Source: Omnitrophica WOR_2 bacterium RBG_13_41_10 (lineage in GTDB: Bacteria > Omnitrophota > Gorgyraeia > Gygaellales > Profunditerraquicolaceae). From it: a stretch of DNA of 46,386 nt. The stretch covers positions 53,631 through 100,016 of the forward strand of contig MHGH01000013.1 of the NCBI GenBank assembly GCA_001805465.1, in the 5' to 3' direction. A program made the translations under genes and the position numbers. The first letter of the stretch is position 1. The number at the start of each line of letters is the position of its first letter. Positions 16,127 to 24,343 of the stretch are shown piece by piece. Under the pieces are notes generated by a model, which saw nothing but the letters and a program-made list of their open reading frames with translations, ran no database searches and was not told the origin of the DNA.

Positions 16127-17359
16127 TTATAATTTTTTCTTAATTAGTATATTTTTACTGAATTTTATTTTAACCAACGCACTAAATAAAAATAATGCAC
16201 CTAAGGTTACTACAGAGCATGACTCAAACAAATCCTGTAATTTATTACCTACCAAAGATTCGCTACCCCAGGAACATAAAATAAAAGAAATCAACACAAG
16301 AAAAACAATCGCCTTATCTTTAAATTTGGACATTATTAAATAATATATAATTACCATGTAAGGGAAAAATACTGATACAAAGTTATGCATCCAAGCATTG
16401 GGATTAAATAATGCTATGCAAATAAAAAGCATTCCGTAATCTATGCAATTATAGAATTGATTTAATTGTGGCATTAGCATTTTTCTATTAGCAGGAAAAA
16501 TAATAAAAAGGTACAATATAATACAAAAGATTGCGGCTATTAATAATGTTGTATCGATACTGAGCTTCGCAACCTGTATACAGTATGGGCTATCCTTTGA
16601 TAATACTCTAGCTGCCATAGACCAGAGAGATTGATTTTTATAATCTAAAAATGAAATTTTATCGAAAGAGGTTGCTGAAATAAAAGGTAACCATTTATTA
16701 AGATAAAGCGAATTTCTTTCTATGCCTATAAATAAAATAGGCAATAAGCAATAAAACAAAATTAAAATAATAATAAATGTCAGGAGCCTATACTTCTTTT
16801 TTAAGAAAAAATAAGGAAGAAATAAGGCTGACGTGTATTTTATCATTACAGATCCACTTATAAAAAATGAGCCAGTCAATTCATGTCTTTTAGATATAAA
16901 ATACAGCCCGAAAATCACTAATGTAAGCATAAGTATACTTGCTTGCCCAGAAACAAGGCTATACACGAAGAATCTAAAATTAAGAATAGCTACCATAAAA
17001 TATGTAAGAAACTTTTGATTAGAATTCAAATCTTTAAAAAATATTAACTTCTTAGATAATTCAAATATAAGAAATATACACAAGATGCTCAAAATAAAAA
17101 ACAAATTTGCTGACGTCCGCTCGCTAAAAATAGCTAATGGCGCCATAAATAAAGCAAATAGTGGGGAGTATTTAAAAGGCGTAATTTCTTCTTTTGAGCG
17201 GGTATATATATCCTGTCCCTGTAAAATTCTCTTACCTGTAGCGTAATAAACACGATAATCGCAAAAGTGCCTTTGTGGGGCGCGGTATTGATAGTGAATA
17301 AATAAACCTAAAAATGTACCAATTAATAGAAAACTAACTATAGTTTTACGCCACATCAT
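16127..17359 (-). CDS. Polytopic membrane glycosyltransferase, GT87/DUF2029-like
   Basis: The 410-residue protein has about ten membrane segments. The first periplasmic loop has CDYRVYYATGKRILQGQDIYT, then TPFKYSPLFALFMAPLAIF, a pattern typical of the GT87 (DUF2029) family of polyprenyl-phosphate-mannose-dependent transferases. The acidic D of CDYRVYY is the probable catalytic aspartate by analogy with GT-C enzymes. It would use a lipid-linked sugar made by the adjacent DPM/ALG5-like GT2 (17346-18083), with which it overlaps by 14 bp. Two ATG codons are adjacent at the start. Confidence 0.75.
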   Translation of the reverse strand: MMWRKTIVSFLLIGTFLGLFIHYQYRAPQRHFCDYRVYYATGKRILQGQDIYTRSKEEITPFKYSPLFALFMAPLAIFSERTSANLFFILSILCIFLIFELSKKLIFFKDLNSNQKFLTYFMVAILNFRFFVYSLVSGQASILMLTLVIFGLYFISKRHELTGSFFISGSVMIKYTSALFLPYFFLKKKYRLLTFIIILILFYCLLPILFIGIERNSLYLNKWLPFISATSFDKISFLDYKNQSLWSMAARVLSKDSPYCIQVAKLSIDTTLLIAAIFCIILYLFIIFPANRKMLMPQLNQFYNCIDYGMLFICIALFNPNAWMHNFVSVFFPYMVIIYYLIMSKFKDKAIVFLVLISFILCSWGSESLVGNKLQDLFESCSVVTLGALFLFSALVKIKFSKNILIKKKL

Positions 17360-18083
17360 AAAATTTTCTTAAGTTATTAAATTTGATTTTAAAGAGGTCA
17401 AAAAACATACAGATAGAATCATTAAATATTGCCACTCGTGATTGCAAACAATTTAACCAAATTATCGGAACCTCTTTTATTTTATAACCTAATGACTTTG
17501 CTATATATAGAATCTCAACATCAAAACAAAAACCATTTAGTCTCTGTAGGCTAAATATCTTATGTGCTACCTCCTTTCTAAAACATTTAAAGCCGCACTG
17601 GGTATCCTTTATTCCCTTTATAATAAATAACCTTACCAATAAATTAAAAATCTTTCCCATGTTTTTTCTATACCACGGTTGTTTGAGTAAAATTTGTGAG
17701 TCTTTTAAAGCGCGTGAACCTATGACAATATCGTAACCTTTATTAAAATGTGGAAAGAACTTTTCTATTTCTTCGATAGGTGTAGATAAATCTGCATCGC
17801 TGAATAATACATAATCACCTCGTGACTCCAAAACACCTCTTTTCACACTAAAACCCTTCCCCATATTCTTTCTATTTCTTAAGATCTTGATATTTGAATG
17901 TCCTCTAGATAATGAATCTACCAAATTATATGTGACGTCTGTACTTGCGTCATCAATTATTATTATTTCGTAGAGATAATTATGAATTTCAAAATAATCT
18001 AATGTCTTCTCTAATGTTTTAACTATCCTTACATTTTCATTATAAGCGGGTATGACTACAGAAATATAAATATTATGGTTCAT
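17346..18083 (-). CDS. GT2 polyprenyl-phosphate sugar synthase, ALG5/DPM1-like
   Basis: This 245-residue enzyme has the GT-A start ISVVIPAYNENVRIVKTLEK, DDASTDVTYNLV and the divalent metal motif LFSDADLSTPIEEI. The KDTQCGFKCFRKEVA stretch and FDVEILYIAKSLGYKI are typical of dolichyl-phosphate beta-glucosyl/mannosyltransferases. It likely transfers a hexose from a nucleotide sugar to undecaprenyl phosphate at the inner membrane. No C-terminal membrane helices are evident. The overlap with the GT87-like gene suggests that the product is the donor for it. Confidence 0.84.
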   Translation of the reverse strand: MNHNIYISVVIPAYNENVRIVKTLEKTLDYFEIHNYLYEIIIIDDASTDVTYNLVDSLSRGHSNIKILRNRKNMGKGFSVKRGVLESRGDYVLFSDADLSTPIEEIEKFFPHFNKGYDIVIGSRALKDSQILLKQPWYRKNMGKIFNLLVRLFIIKGIKDTQCGFKCFRKEVAHKIFSLQRLNGFCFDVEILYIAKSLGYKIKEVPIIWLNCLQSRVAIFNDSICMFFDLFKIKFNNLRKFYDVA

Positions 18084-18090
18084 TTATATC

Positions 18091-19212
18091 TTATTTATCC
18101 ATAATGTCTTTTAAAACACTTGTAATAAATTTAATCTGCGTTTCTTTTAAATGCGGATACATCGGTAAAGATAAAATTTCTTTTGCTATCCTTTCTGCTA
18201 CTGGAAAATCTCCCTTTTTATAACCTAAATCCTTATATACTTCCTGTAGATGCAGAGGTATGGGGTAATGTATCAATGCTCTAATTCCTTTTTTAGCAAG
18301 TTCCTCTATTACCCTATCTCTATTTTTGACTCTTATTGCAAAAACATGATAAACATGATAGGCATAGCCAGCTTCCAAAGGAAAAATCAGGCCTTTTATG
18401 CCCTGAAGTTCTCTAAGATATATCTTGGCATTCCTACGGCGTAAGGCGTTCCATTTATCCAGATGTTTTAATTTCACCCTTAATACCGCTGCCTGAATGG
18501 TATCAAGCCGGGAGTTATACCCTAAAGTAATATGCTCATAGCGCGAACGGCGGCCGTAGTCGCGCAGCATTAACAGTTTTTTATAAATTCCTTCATCATC
18601 TGTTAAGCACATTCCGCCATCACCAAAAGCACCTAAATTTTTAGTAGGATAAAAACTAAAAGCGCCTATATCAGTCATGCTTCCGGCTATTTCCCATTTA
18701 CCGTTAGGCATCTTATATTTTGCGCCGTGCGCCTGCGCAGTATCTTCTATGGCTTTTAAATTATATGCTTTAGCGATTTTTAAAATAGGCTGCATATCCG
18801 CAGGTTGCCCGTATAAATGGACGGGGATTATAGCCTTGGTTCTATTGGTAATTGCGGCCTTAATCTTACCGGGATCTATATTATAAGTGCGCTCGTTGAT
18901 ATCTACAAAGACTGGCTTGGCACCCGTATAACTTACTGCTAAGGCCGTGGCAATATAAGTAAAAGTTGGCACAATAACTTCATCGCCGGGCCCCACCCTT
19001 AAGCTTAATAATCCTAGAAATAATGCGTCTGTCCCGGAATTAACCCCAACAGCAAATTTCTTATGACAATATTGAGCAAATTCCTTTTCAAATAATGCCA
19101 CCTCTTCTCCTAAAATAAAGTCATAATTTTTTACCGTTTTATTAAAAGCGGCGTTAAAGTCTTTTTTTGCTTCTTTTATCTGTTGACTTAAGTCTAGAAA
19201 TGGTATTTTCAC
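18091..19212 (-). CDS. DegT/DnrJ/EryC1 family sugar aminotransferase
   Basis: The 373-residue PLP enzyme carries the lysine motif AFSFYPTKNLGAFGDGG (K191) and the cofactor segment IEDTAQAHGAKY. The start FLDLSQQIKEAKKDFNAAF and length match 3-keto or 4-keto sugar transaminases such as FdtB/QdtB/ArnB relatives. It makes an amino sugar nucleotide from a keto sugar, using glutamate. The start codon is GTG (19212-19210), overlapping the TGA of the upstream GT9 gene by 4 bp. The amino sugar product cannot be specified; no sugar 3,4-ketoisomerase is in the window. Confidence 0.85.
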   Translation of the reverse strand: MKIPFLDLSQQIKEAKKDFNAAFNKTVKNYDFILGEEVALFEKEFAQYCHKKFAVGVNSGTDALFLGLLSLRVGPGDEVIVPTFTYIATALAVSYTGAKPVFVDINERTYNIDPGKIKAAITNRTKAIIPVHLYGQPADMQPILKIAKAYNLKAIEDTAQAHGAKYKMPNGKWEIAGSMTDIGAFSFYPTKNLGAFGDGGMCLTDDEGIYKKLLMLRDYGRRSRYEHITLGYNSRLDTIQAAVLRVKLKHLDKWNALRRRNAKIYLRELQGIKGLIFPLEAGYAYHVYHVFAIRVKNRDRVIEELAKKGIRALIHYPIPLHLQEVYKDLGYKKGDFPVAERIAKEILSLPMYPHLKETQIKFITSVLKDIMDK

Positions 19213-20276
19213 ATTAGTCTCCTCGCCGCTAGATAAACTTCATCTACGGTAATATCCTCTAGGCATTTGTGGTTATTCGAACAACCATAAAAGCGAAAAT
19301 TTTTATAACAAGGCCGGCAGCTCATTTCTTTTTTGATTATTATATCCCTATCGGTTAAAGGATATGGCCCGTAGGCATTTTCATCGCCAGGACCAAAAAG
19401 AGAAACAGTTTTTAATTTTAAAGCTTTGGCTATATGTAGAGTACCACTGTCATTACAAATCAGCAAACCTGAATTACTCAAAACCCCTGCTAGTTCCGTC
19501 AAAGTGGTCTTACCCGCCAAATTGATTATTTTATTTTTCATTAAGGCTGTAATTTTATCCGCAATAACTACTTCCGAGGCATCGCCGAAAATGATTATTT
19601 TTGCTTTCAAGTCCTCTATGAGCCTATCTGCCAATTGAGCAAACCTCTGGGGTGGCCAATGCCTAAACAATCCGTGTTCACCCCAGCTTAAACCTCCTCC
19701 GGGGACGAGCCCGATAACTATGTCGTTATGAAAAATGCCTAATTTGGCCAGAATATCTTTGCTTCTTAAAATATTTTCTCTAGATAAAAATAAATCTAAG
19801 GTTTTATCGTTACTCTCTATATTAATAAATTTTAATAAATCAGCATAATATTCGATTGCATGTTTGTCTTGATAACCGGTAACATCTATTTTGTCTGTTA
19901 AGAATTTTCCGCGATTTTTATAATTTAATCCGATGCGCCTCCTTATCCTTAAGATTTTTGAGATTAAACTGTAGCGATAATCCAGAGAAAAATCAAGGCA
20001 AATATCAAAGTGCCCTCTTTTTATATCCCCAAGTAACCTGAAAAGATGTTTTATACCCAGCCACTTCGAAATACGAAATATTTTTTTTAAATCTCCCCTG
20101 GAAATAGCAAATATCTTATCGATATAGGGGTTATTCTTTAATATATCTTCCACTCTTTCATTACACCAGTAACCGATAAAAGCATCAGGGTAATGCTTCT
20201 TGATAGACTTAATGACGGGCGCAGTAAATAAGACATCGCCTATGCCAAAAGGATTAACAATAAGAAACCTTTTCAT
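19209..20276 (-). CDS. GT9 family (ADP-heptose:LPS heptosyltransferase-like) glycosyltransferase
   Basis: This 355-residue GT-B protein starts with FLIVNPFGIGDVLFTAPVIK, the GT9 N-terminal signature. It continues with GLVPGGGLSWGEHGLFRHWP and the donor-site motif LICNDSGTLHIAKALKLKTV, then SLFGPGDENAYGPY. GT9 members include WaaC/WaaF/WaaQ heptosyltransferases. A cluster of cysteines near the C-terminus (SCRPCYKNFRFYGC) is common in this family. Tail-to-head 4-bp overlaps with both neighbours (manC-like and DegT genes) point to one transcript. Heptose as the donor is an inference from gmhB nearby. Confidence 0.85.
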   Translation of the reverse strand: MKRFLIVNPFGIGDVLFTAPVIKSIKKHYPDAFIGYWCNERVEDILKNNPYIDKIFAISRGDLKKIFRISKWLGIKHLFRLLGDIKRGHFDICLDFSLDYRYSLISKILRIRRRIGLNYKNRGKFLTDKIDVTGYQDKHAIEYYADLLKFINIESNDKTLDLFLSRENILRSKDILAKLGIFHNDIVIGLVPGGGLSWGEHGLFRHWPPQRFAQLADRLIEDLKAKIIIFGDASEVVIADKITALMKNKIINLAGKTTLTELAGVLSNSGLLICNDSGTLHIAKALKLKTVSLFGPGDENAYGPYPLTDRDIIIKKEMSCRPCYKNFRFYGCSNNHKCLEDITVDEVYLAARRLM

Positions 20277-21313
20277 CGGGCTTTTTCTTTTATCCGTTTA
20301 ACTATTTCCCTTACTTCTTGTGTCTTATTTTTATCACATACCAATAGCCCATTTTGCGTATCTACAATAATAACATTATTTAGACCAACGGTAGCAACGA
20401 TTTTTTCTTTCGCCCAGACAGTAATATTTTTACTTCCCAGGTCAATATGCCTACCTTGACTAATATTACCATCTTGGTCTTTCTTCATAACCTCGCCTGC
20501 TACCTGGTAACTGCCTAAATCCGACCATCCACAAACCAAAGGTAATAAGGCCAGGCTTTTTGATTTTTCCATAATTGCATAATCTATGGATATGTTAGGG
20601 AACCTAGGCCAAAGTTTATTCAGATCATCCCTATTTTTAATTTTCGTTATAATTCTAAAAGTTTGGGGATTTAGCTTTCGTATTTCTTCTAACAATTTAC
20701 TTGCCTTAAAAATAAAAATACCGCTATTCCAATAAAATCTCTTATTTTTTATGAGGTTGCTTGCCTTGACTAGGCCTGGTTTTTCAATAAATCTATCAAC
20801 CCGATAGGCGGTTATATTCTTTACTTTTAGCTTATCTTTTATTTTGATGTAGCCAAAACCGCCTTCGGCTCTCTTGGGAATAATTCCTAAGGTAACAATA
20901 AAATTAGCAGTTGCTGTTTGAATAGCATTTTTAATAGTTTGCCTGAATGTTCTTTTATCTTTTATAATGTGATCAGAAGGCAATACGACTACAACCGCAT
21001 TTTTATCCATCTTGTATATTTTATTAACTAAGACTGCTATCGCAGCTAAAGTATTTTTGCTTCCTAGTTCAAATAAAATATTCTTTGCAAGTATCCCTGT
21101 CTTTTTCAAGCACTGTTGTATTGCCTTTTTATATGTTTTATTGGTGGCAATATAAATATTTCGCTTAGTAACCGGGCCGCTTATCCTCTCAATACTTTCT
21201 ACTAATAGCGGCTTATTAGAAAAAAGGCTTAAAAACTGTTTTGGTTTAGCATCAGTGCTCAATGGCCAAAAACGGCTCCCTATCCCTCCGGCTAACACAA
21301 TCGCGTAATTCAT
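20273..21313 (-). CDS. manC: Mannose-1-phosphate guanylyltransferase
   Basis: The 346-residue enzyme makes GDP-mannose from mannose-1-P and GTP. Features are AIVLAGGIGSRFWPLSTDAKPKQ at the N-terminus (nucleotide loop), VVVLPSDHIIKD, GYIKI with the later RFIEKPG, and FYWNSGIFIF. It has the short, single-domain form without a C-terminal phosphomannose isomerase domain. GDP-mannose could feed mannose, GDP-heptose-like or deoxysugar branches. It is coupled by 4-bp overlaps to GT9 genes on both sides. Confidence 0.88.
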   Translation of the reverse strand: MNYAIVLAGGIGSRFWPLSTDAKPKQFLSLFSNKPLLVESIERISGPVTKRNIYIATNKTYKKAIQQCLKKTGILAKNILFELGSKNTLAAIAVLVNKIYKMDKNAVVVVLPSDHIIKDKRTFRQTIKNAIQTATANFIVTLGIIPKRAEGGFGYIKIKDKLKVKNITAYRVDRFIEKPGLVKASNLIKNKRFYWNSGIFIFKASKLLEEIRKLNPQTFRIITKIKNRDDLNKLWPRFPNISIDYAIMEKSKSLALLPLVCGWSDLGSYQVAGEVMKKDQDGNISQGRHIDLGSKNITVWAKEKIVATVGLNNVIIVDTQNGLLVCDKNKTQEVREIVKRIKEKAR

Positions 21314-22302
21314 CCTATAACGCTCCTTACTTTATCTAAAACCTCTGCTACAGTAATATCATCTAAATTATTTTTCTCTATTATAATGCTCCCTTTGCTC
21401 TTTGGGCCCCATCTGGTAGCGCTTTTTCCCGGGATATCGCTGCGAAATATGGCTATTACCGGAATATCTACGCAGCAAGCCAAGTGCACGGGACCGCTAT
21501 CCCCAGAGATAAGTAATTTTGTTTTTTTAAACAGCCCTGCCAATTCTTTGAGGGTTGTCTTTCCTGTCAAATCAATTATGCTGTCATTTAAATTAGTAAA
21601 ATATTCCTGGCTTTTTATGACCTCTTCTTTGCCGCCGATTATAACCACACTTAAATTTGTTTCTTTGACTATTTTTACTGCTAATTCTATAAAATTATGT
21701 ACCGGCCATTGTTTTATGGAATCGCTCGTCCAAGGGTGTATAATAATAAATCCGGATTCATTGTTTATACCGCGTTTGGCTAAAATTTTTAACGCCTGCC
21801 CCTCCTCTTCCTTATCAATAAAAACAGAAGGCAACCGGTTATCTGAATCTACGCCAATAGCTTTTACTAAATCAAAATTATAATCAATTTCATGTTTAAT
21901 ACCTAAAGACTTAAGGTCCTTAATCTTTCTATTCAAAAGGAATCTCCACTTACGGCCGTAGCCGACTCTAATAGGAATCCCGGCTAAAAAAGTTATCAGA
22001 TGAAATTTTTTCTTGGGATTAAAAATTACTGCTAAATCAAATCTATGTTTTCTTATTTCATTTATAGTCTTTATAGTCCGTACGATACCTCTATTGAGAG
22101 AGTCATCATATTCTAAAATTTCATCAATTGTTTTATTTCCACGAATAAGCTCTGTGCTATAGGGATGAGCCATTACGGTAAGACGGCTTTTGGAGAAATT
22201 TTCTTTCAGCGCAAAAATCGCAGGCAAGGTCAAGATAAATTCACCAAATCGATCTGTCCTTATTGCCAAAATATTTTTAATTTCCTTTGCATCTATCTTC
22301 AT
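21310..22302 (-). CDS. Second GT9 family glycosyltransferase (heptosyltransferase-like)
   Basis: This 330-residue protein is a paralogue of the GT9 at 19209-20276. It has ILAIRTDRFGEFILTLPAIF at the start, IIIHPWTSDSIKQWP in the middle, and LISGDSGPVHLACCVDIPVI as the donor-binding motif. The late segment IFRSDIPGKSATRWGPKSKG is in the usual position. It is overlapped by the manC-like gene by 4 bp and follows the GT2 gene by 21 bp. Two GT9 genes flanking a guanylyltransferase suggest sequential additions to one core. Confidence 0.84.
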   Translation of the reverse strand: MKIDAKEIKNILAIRTDRFGEFILTLPAIFALKENFSKSRLTVMAHPYSTELIRGNKTIDEILEYDDSLNRGIVRTIKTINEIRKHRFDLAVIFNPKKKFHLITFLAGIPIRVGYGRKWRFLLNRKIKDLKSLGIKHEIDYNFDLVKAIGVDSDNRLPSVFIDKEEEGQALKILAKRGINNESGFIIIHPWTSDSIKQWPVHNFIELAVKIVKETNLSVVIIGGKEEVIKSQEYFTNLNDSIIDLTGKTTLKELAGLFKKTKLLISGDSGPVHLACCVDIPVIAIFRSDIPGKSATRWGPKSKGSIIIEKNNLDDITVAEVLDKVRSVIG

Positions 22303-22323
22303 AAATAAACTAAGGGCTCTTTA

Positions 22324-23010
22324 TTATCCAAAGAATTTTACCTTCAAAGTTGCTATAATCGCTGGTATTATATCGCTGGCTTTAACTTTTTTTCCTTCAA
22401 TCCTTGGTCGATAAGTTACAGCTATCTCTTTAATTCTAAATCTATATTTACATAATTTACTTACTACCTCAAAATCAAAACCAATACCGGTTGCTTGAGG
22501 ATTAATGGTTCTTAAAGCACTGGTACGATAAAACCTGTTGCCAATAATATCGGTAAAATTCTTATGATAAAAAAGATTGTTTAAAGAAGTAGTGATTATG
22601 GTCCCCAAATAAAACGGCCTATCTACTACAATGTTAATTTTAGAGTCGGCCTTTCTTTTCAATAAACGCGACCCAAAGACAGCATCAAGCCTTTCTTTTT
22701 CGGCTAATTCCAACATTTCGTACACGCAGCTTGGGTCATATTCTAAATCAGAATTATGCACGTACATGTATTCGCCTTTAGCCAACTTCATCCCCGTGAT
22801 CACCGACATGCCATAACCGTAATTTCTCGGTTGATAGACTATTTCCAGCGAGCTATCATTTATTTTTTTTAGAATTTCTCTTGTTCCGTCAGTAGAATAA
22901 TTATCCACGATAATGATCTGTTTCTCTATAGCTAAATCCTTGGCTTGCTCGATTGCTTTTACGATAGTGGATTCCTCATTATATACGGTAATTACTACTG
23001 TTAATTTCAT
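22324..23010 (-). CDS. GT2 glycosyltransferase, DPM1-like
   Basis: This 228-residue GT-A enzyme has LTVVITVYNEESTIVKAIEQ, IIIVDNYSTDGTREIL, and the metal site YVHNSDLEYDPSCVYEML. The body resembles dolichyl-phosphate-mannose-type synthases: FGSRLLKRKADSK and GFDFEVVSKLCKYRFRIKEI. The aspartate motif is NSDLEYDP instead of DADLQDPP, a mild deviation that still has acidic residues. It sits 1 bp after rfbH. It may be a lipid-carrier loading or direct glycan-extending enzyme. Confidence 0.82.
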   Translation of the reverse strand: MKLTVVITVYNEESTIVKAIEQAKDLAIEKQIIIVDNYSTDGTREILKKINDSSLEIVYQPRNYGYGMSVITGMKLAKGEYMYVHNSDLEYDPSCVYEMLELAEKERLDAVFGSRLLKRKADSKINIVVDRPFYLGTIITTSLNNLFYHKNFTDIIGNRFYRTSALRTINPQATGIGFDFEVVSKLCKYRFRIKEIAVTYRPRIEGKKVKASDIIPAIIATLKVKFFG

Positions 23011-23011
23011 T

Positions 23012-24340
23012 TTACCTTAGCCTAAAAAAAGAATGGAATTTATCCAGGATATAGGCCATTTCCTTATGGCCTAACTTTGGATAAATGCCTATAAAAAATG
23101 AATTAGTCATTATAATATCTGAATTTTTAAGGCCGCCGACTATGCGGCATCTGATATCTTGGAAGGCCGGCTGCCTTAAGATATTTCCTGCAAAAATCAG
23201 CCTTGTTTGAATTTTTGCCTTTTCCAAAAAAGAGACCAAATCTTGCCTCCTAAATCCTACCTTTTCTCTTACGGTTATTGGAAAACAAAACCAAGAAGGC
23301 TGAGCTAACTGTTCCTGTTTAGGTAATATTAAAAAATCTTCGTATTTTCTTAATCCTTTGTAGAGGATATTAAAATTTTCCTTTCTTTTGCGCAGAAAAA
23401 AAGGAAGCTTTCTTAGCTGCTCTATTCCTATAGCAGCCTGCATATCGGTCAACTTAAGATTATAACCGATATGAGAATATATATATTTATGATCATAGCC
23501 AAACGGAAGCTTTCCCATCTTGCATCTAAATCTCTTTCCGCAAGTATTGTCTCTGCCAGAATCACACCAACAATCCCTGCCCCAATCACGAAAAGAACTT
23601 AGAATCTTCTTCAATGCTACATCATCAGTTAATACTGCGCCACCCTCACCTGTAGTTATATGATGAGCAGGATAAAAACTCGAAGTAGACAAATGCCCAA
23701 AGGTTCCTGTATATTTTTCATTATATTTTGCTCCCAAGGCATCGCAATTATCCTCGATAAGCCACAGATTATATTTTTTTACTATTTTCATAATTCTTAA
23801 GATATTTGCTGGATTACCAAGGGCATGGGCAATAAACAATCCTTTAGTCTTTTTGCTTATTGCCCTTTCTATTTTTTCTGCCTGAATATTATATGTTCCT
23901 AAATCAACATCGATAAAGACCGGGACTAGATTATTTTGGATGATGGGAGCTAAAGTCGTAGGAAAACAACAGGCGGTTGTAATAATCTCATCGCCAGATT
24001 GTAATGTTTTATTGCCTAACTTAGAGGATGTGAGCCCAGAAACAGCCAAAAGATTTGCTGATGAACCAGAGTTAGTAAGCATACAATATTTTATACCTAA
24101 AAATCTTGCTAAACCCTCTTCAAACTGCTTGGCAAATCTACCTGCGGTCAGCCAAAACTCCAAAGCAGCCTCAACTAGCTTCGATAACTCTTTGTCATCG
24201 TAAACACGCCCCGCGTAATGAATAATGGATTTTCCCGGTATAAATTGCTCGCTATTTTTATTTGACTCATAAAAAATAGAAACTTTTTCTAAGATTTCTT
24301 TTTTAATTTTTTTCTTGGTCTTATTTATTTTATGGCTCAT
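23012..24340 (-). CDS. rfbH: CDP-4-keto-6-deoxy-D-glucose 3-dehydrase (RfbH/DdhC-type, PLP-like and [2Fe-2S])
   Basis: The 442-residue protein removes the C3 hydroxyl of CDP-4-keto-6-deoxyglucose with PMP and an iron-sulfur centre, together with a reductase. It is DegT-like, but the cofactor lysine is replaced by histidine in SFYPAHHITTGEGGA (H226), the hallmark of RfbH/ColD. A cysteine-rich stretch follows, C257, C259, C267 and C273, matching the region that carries the [2Fe-2S] cluster in E1. The N-terminal IPGKSIIHYAGRVYDDKE is also characteristic. It is 3 bp from the ThDP-enzyme gene and belongs with rfbG and rfbF. A dedicated E3 reductase (RfbI/DdhD) is not in the window. Confidence 0.92.
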   Translation of the reverse strand: MSHKINKTKKKIKKEILEKVSIFYESNKNSEQFIPGKSIIHYAGRVYDDKELSKLVEAALEFWLTAGRFAKQFEEGLARFLGIKYCMLTNSGSSANLLAVSGLTSSKLGNKTLQSGDEIITTACCFPTTLAPIIQNNLVPVFIDVDLGTYNIQAEKIERAISKKTKGLFIAHALGNPANILRIMKIVKKYNLWLIEDNCDALGAKYNEKYTGTFGHLSTSSFYPAHHITTGEGGAVLTDDVALKKILSSFRDWGRDCWCDSGRDNTCGKRFRCKMGKLPFGYDHKYIYSHIGYNLKLTDMQAAIGIEQLRKLPFFLRKRKENFNILYKGLRKYEDFLILPKQEQLAQPSWFCFPITVREKVGFRRQDLVSFLEKAKIQTRLIFAGNILRQPAFQDIRCRIVGGLKNSDIIMTNSFFIGIYPKLGHKEMAYILDKFHSFFRLR

Positions 24341-24343
24341 AAG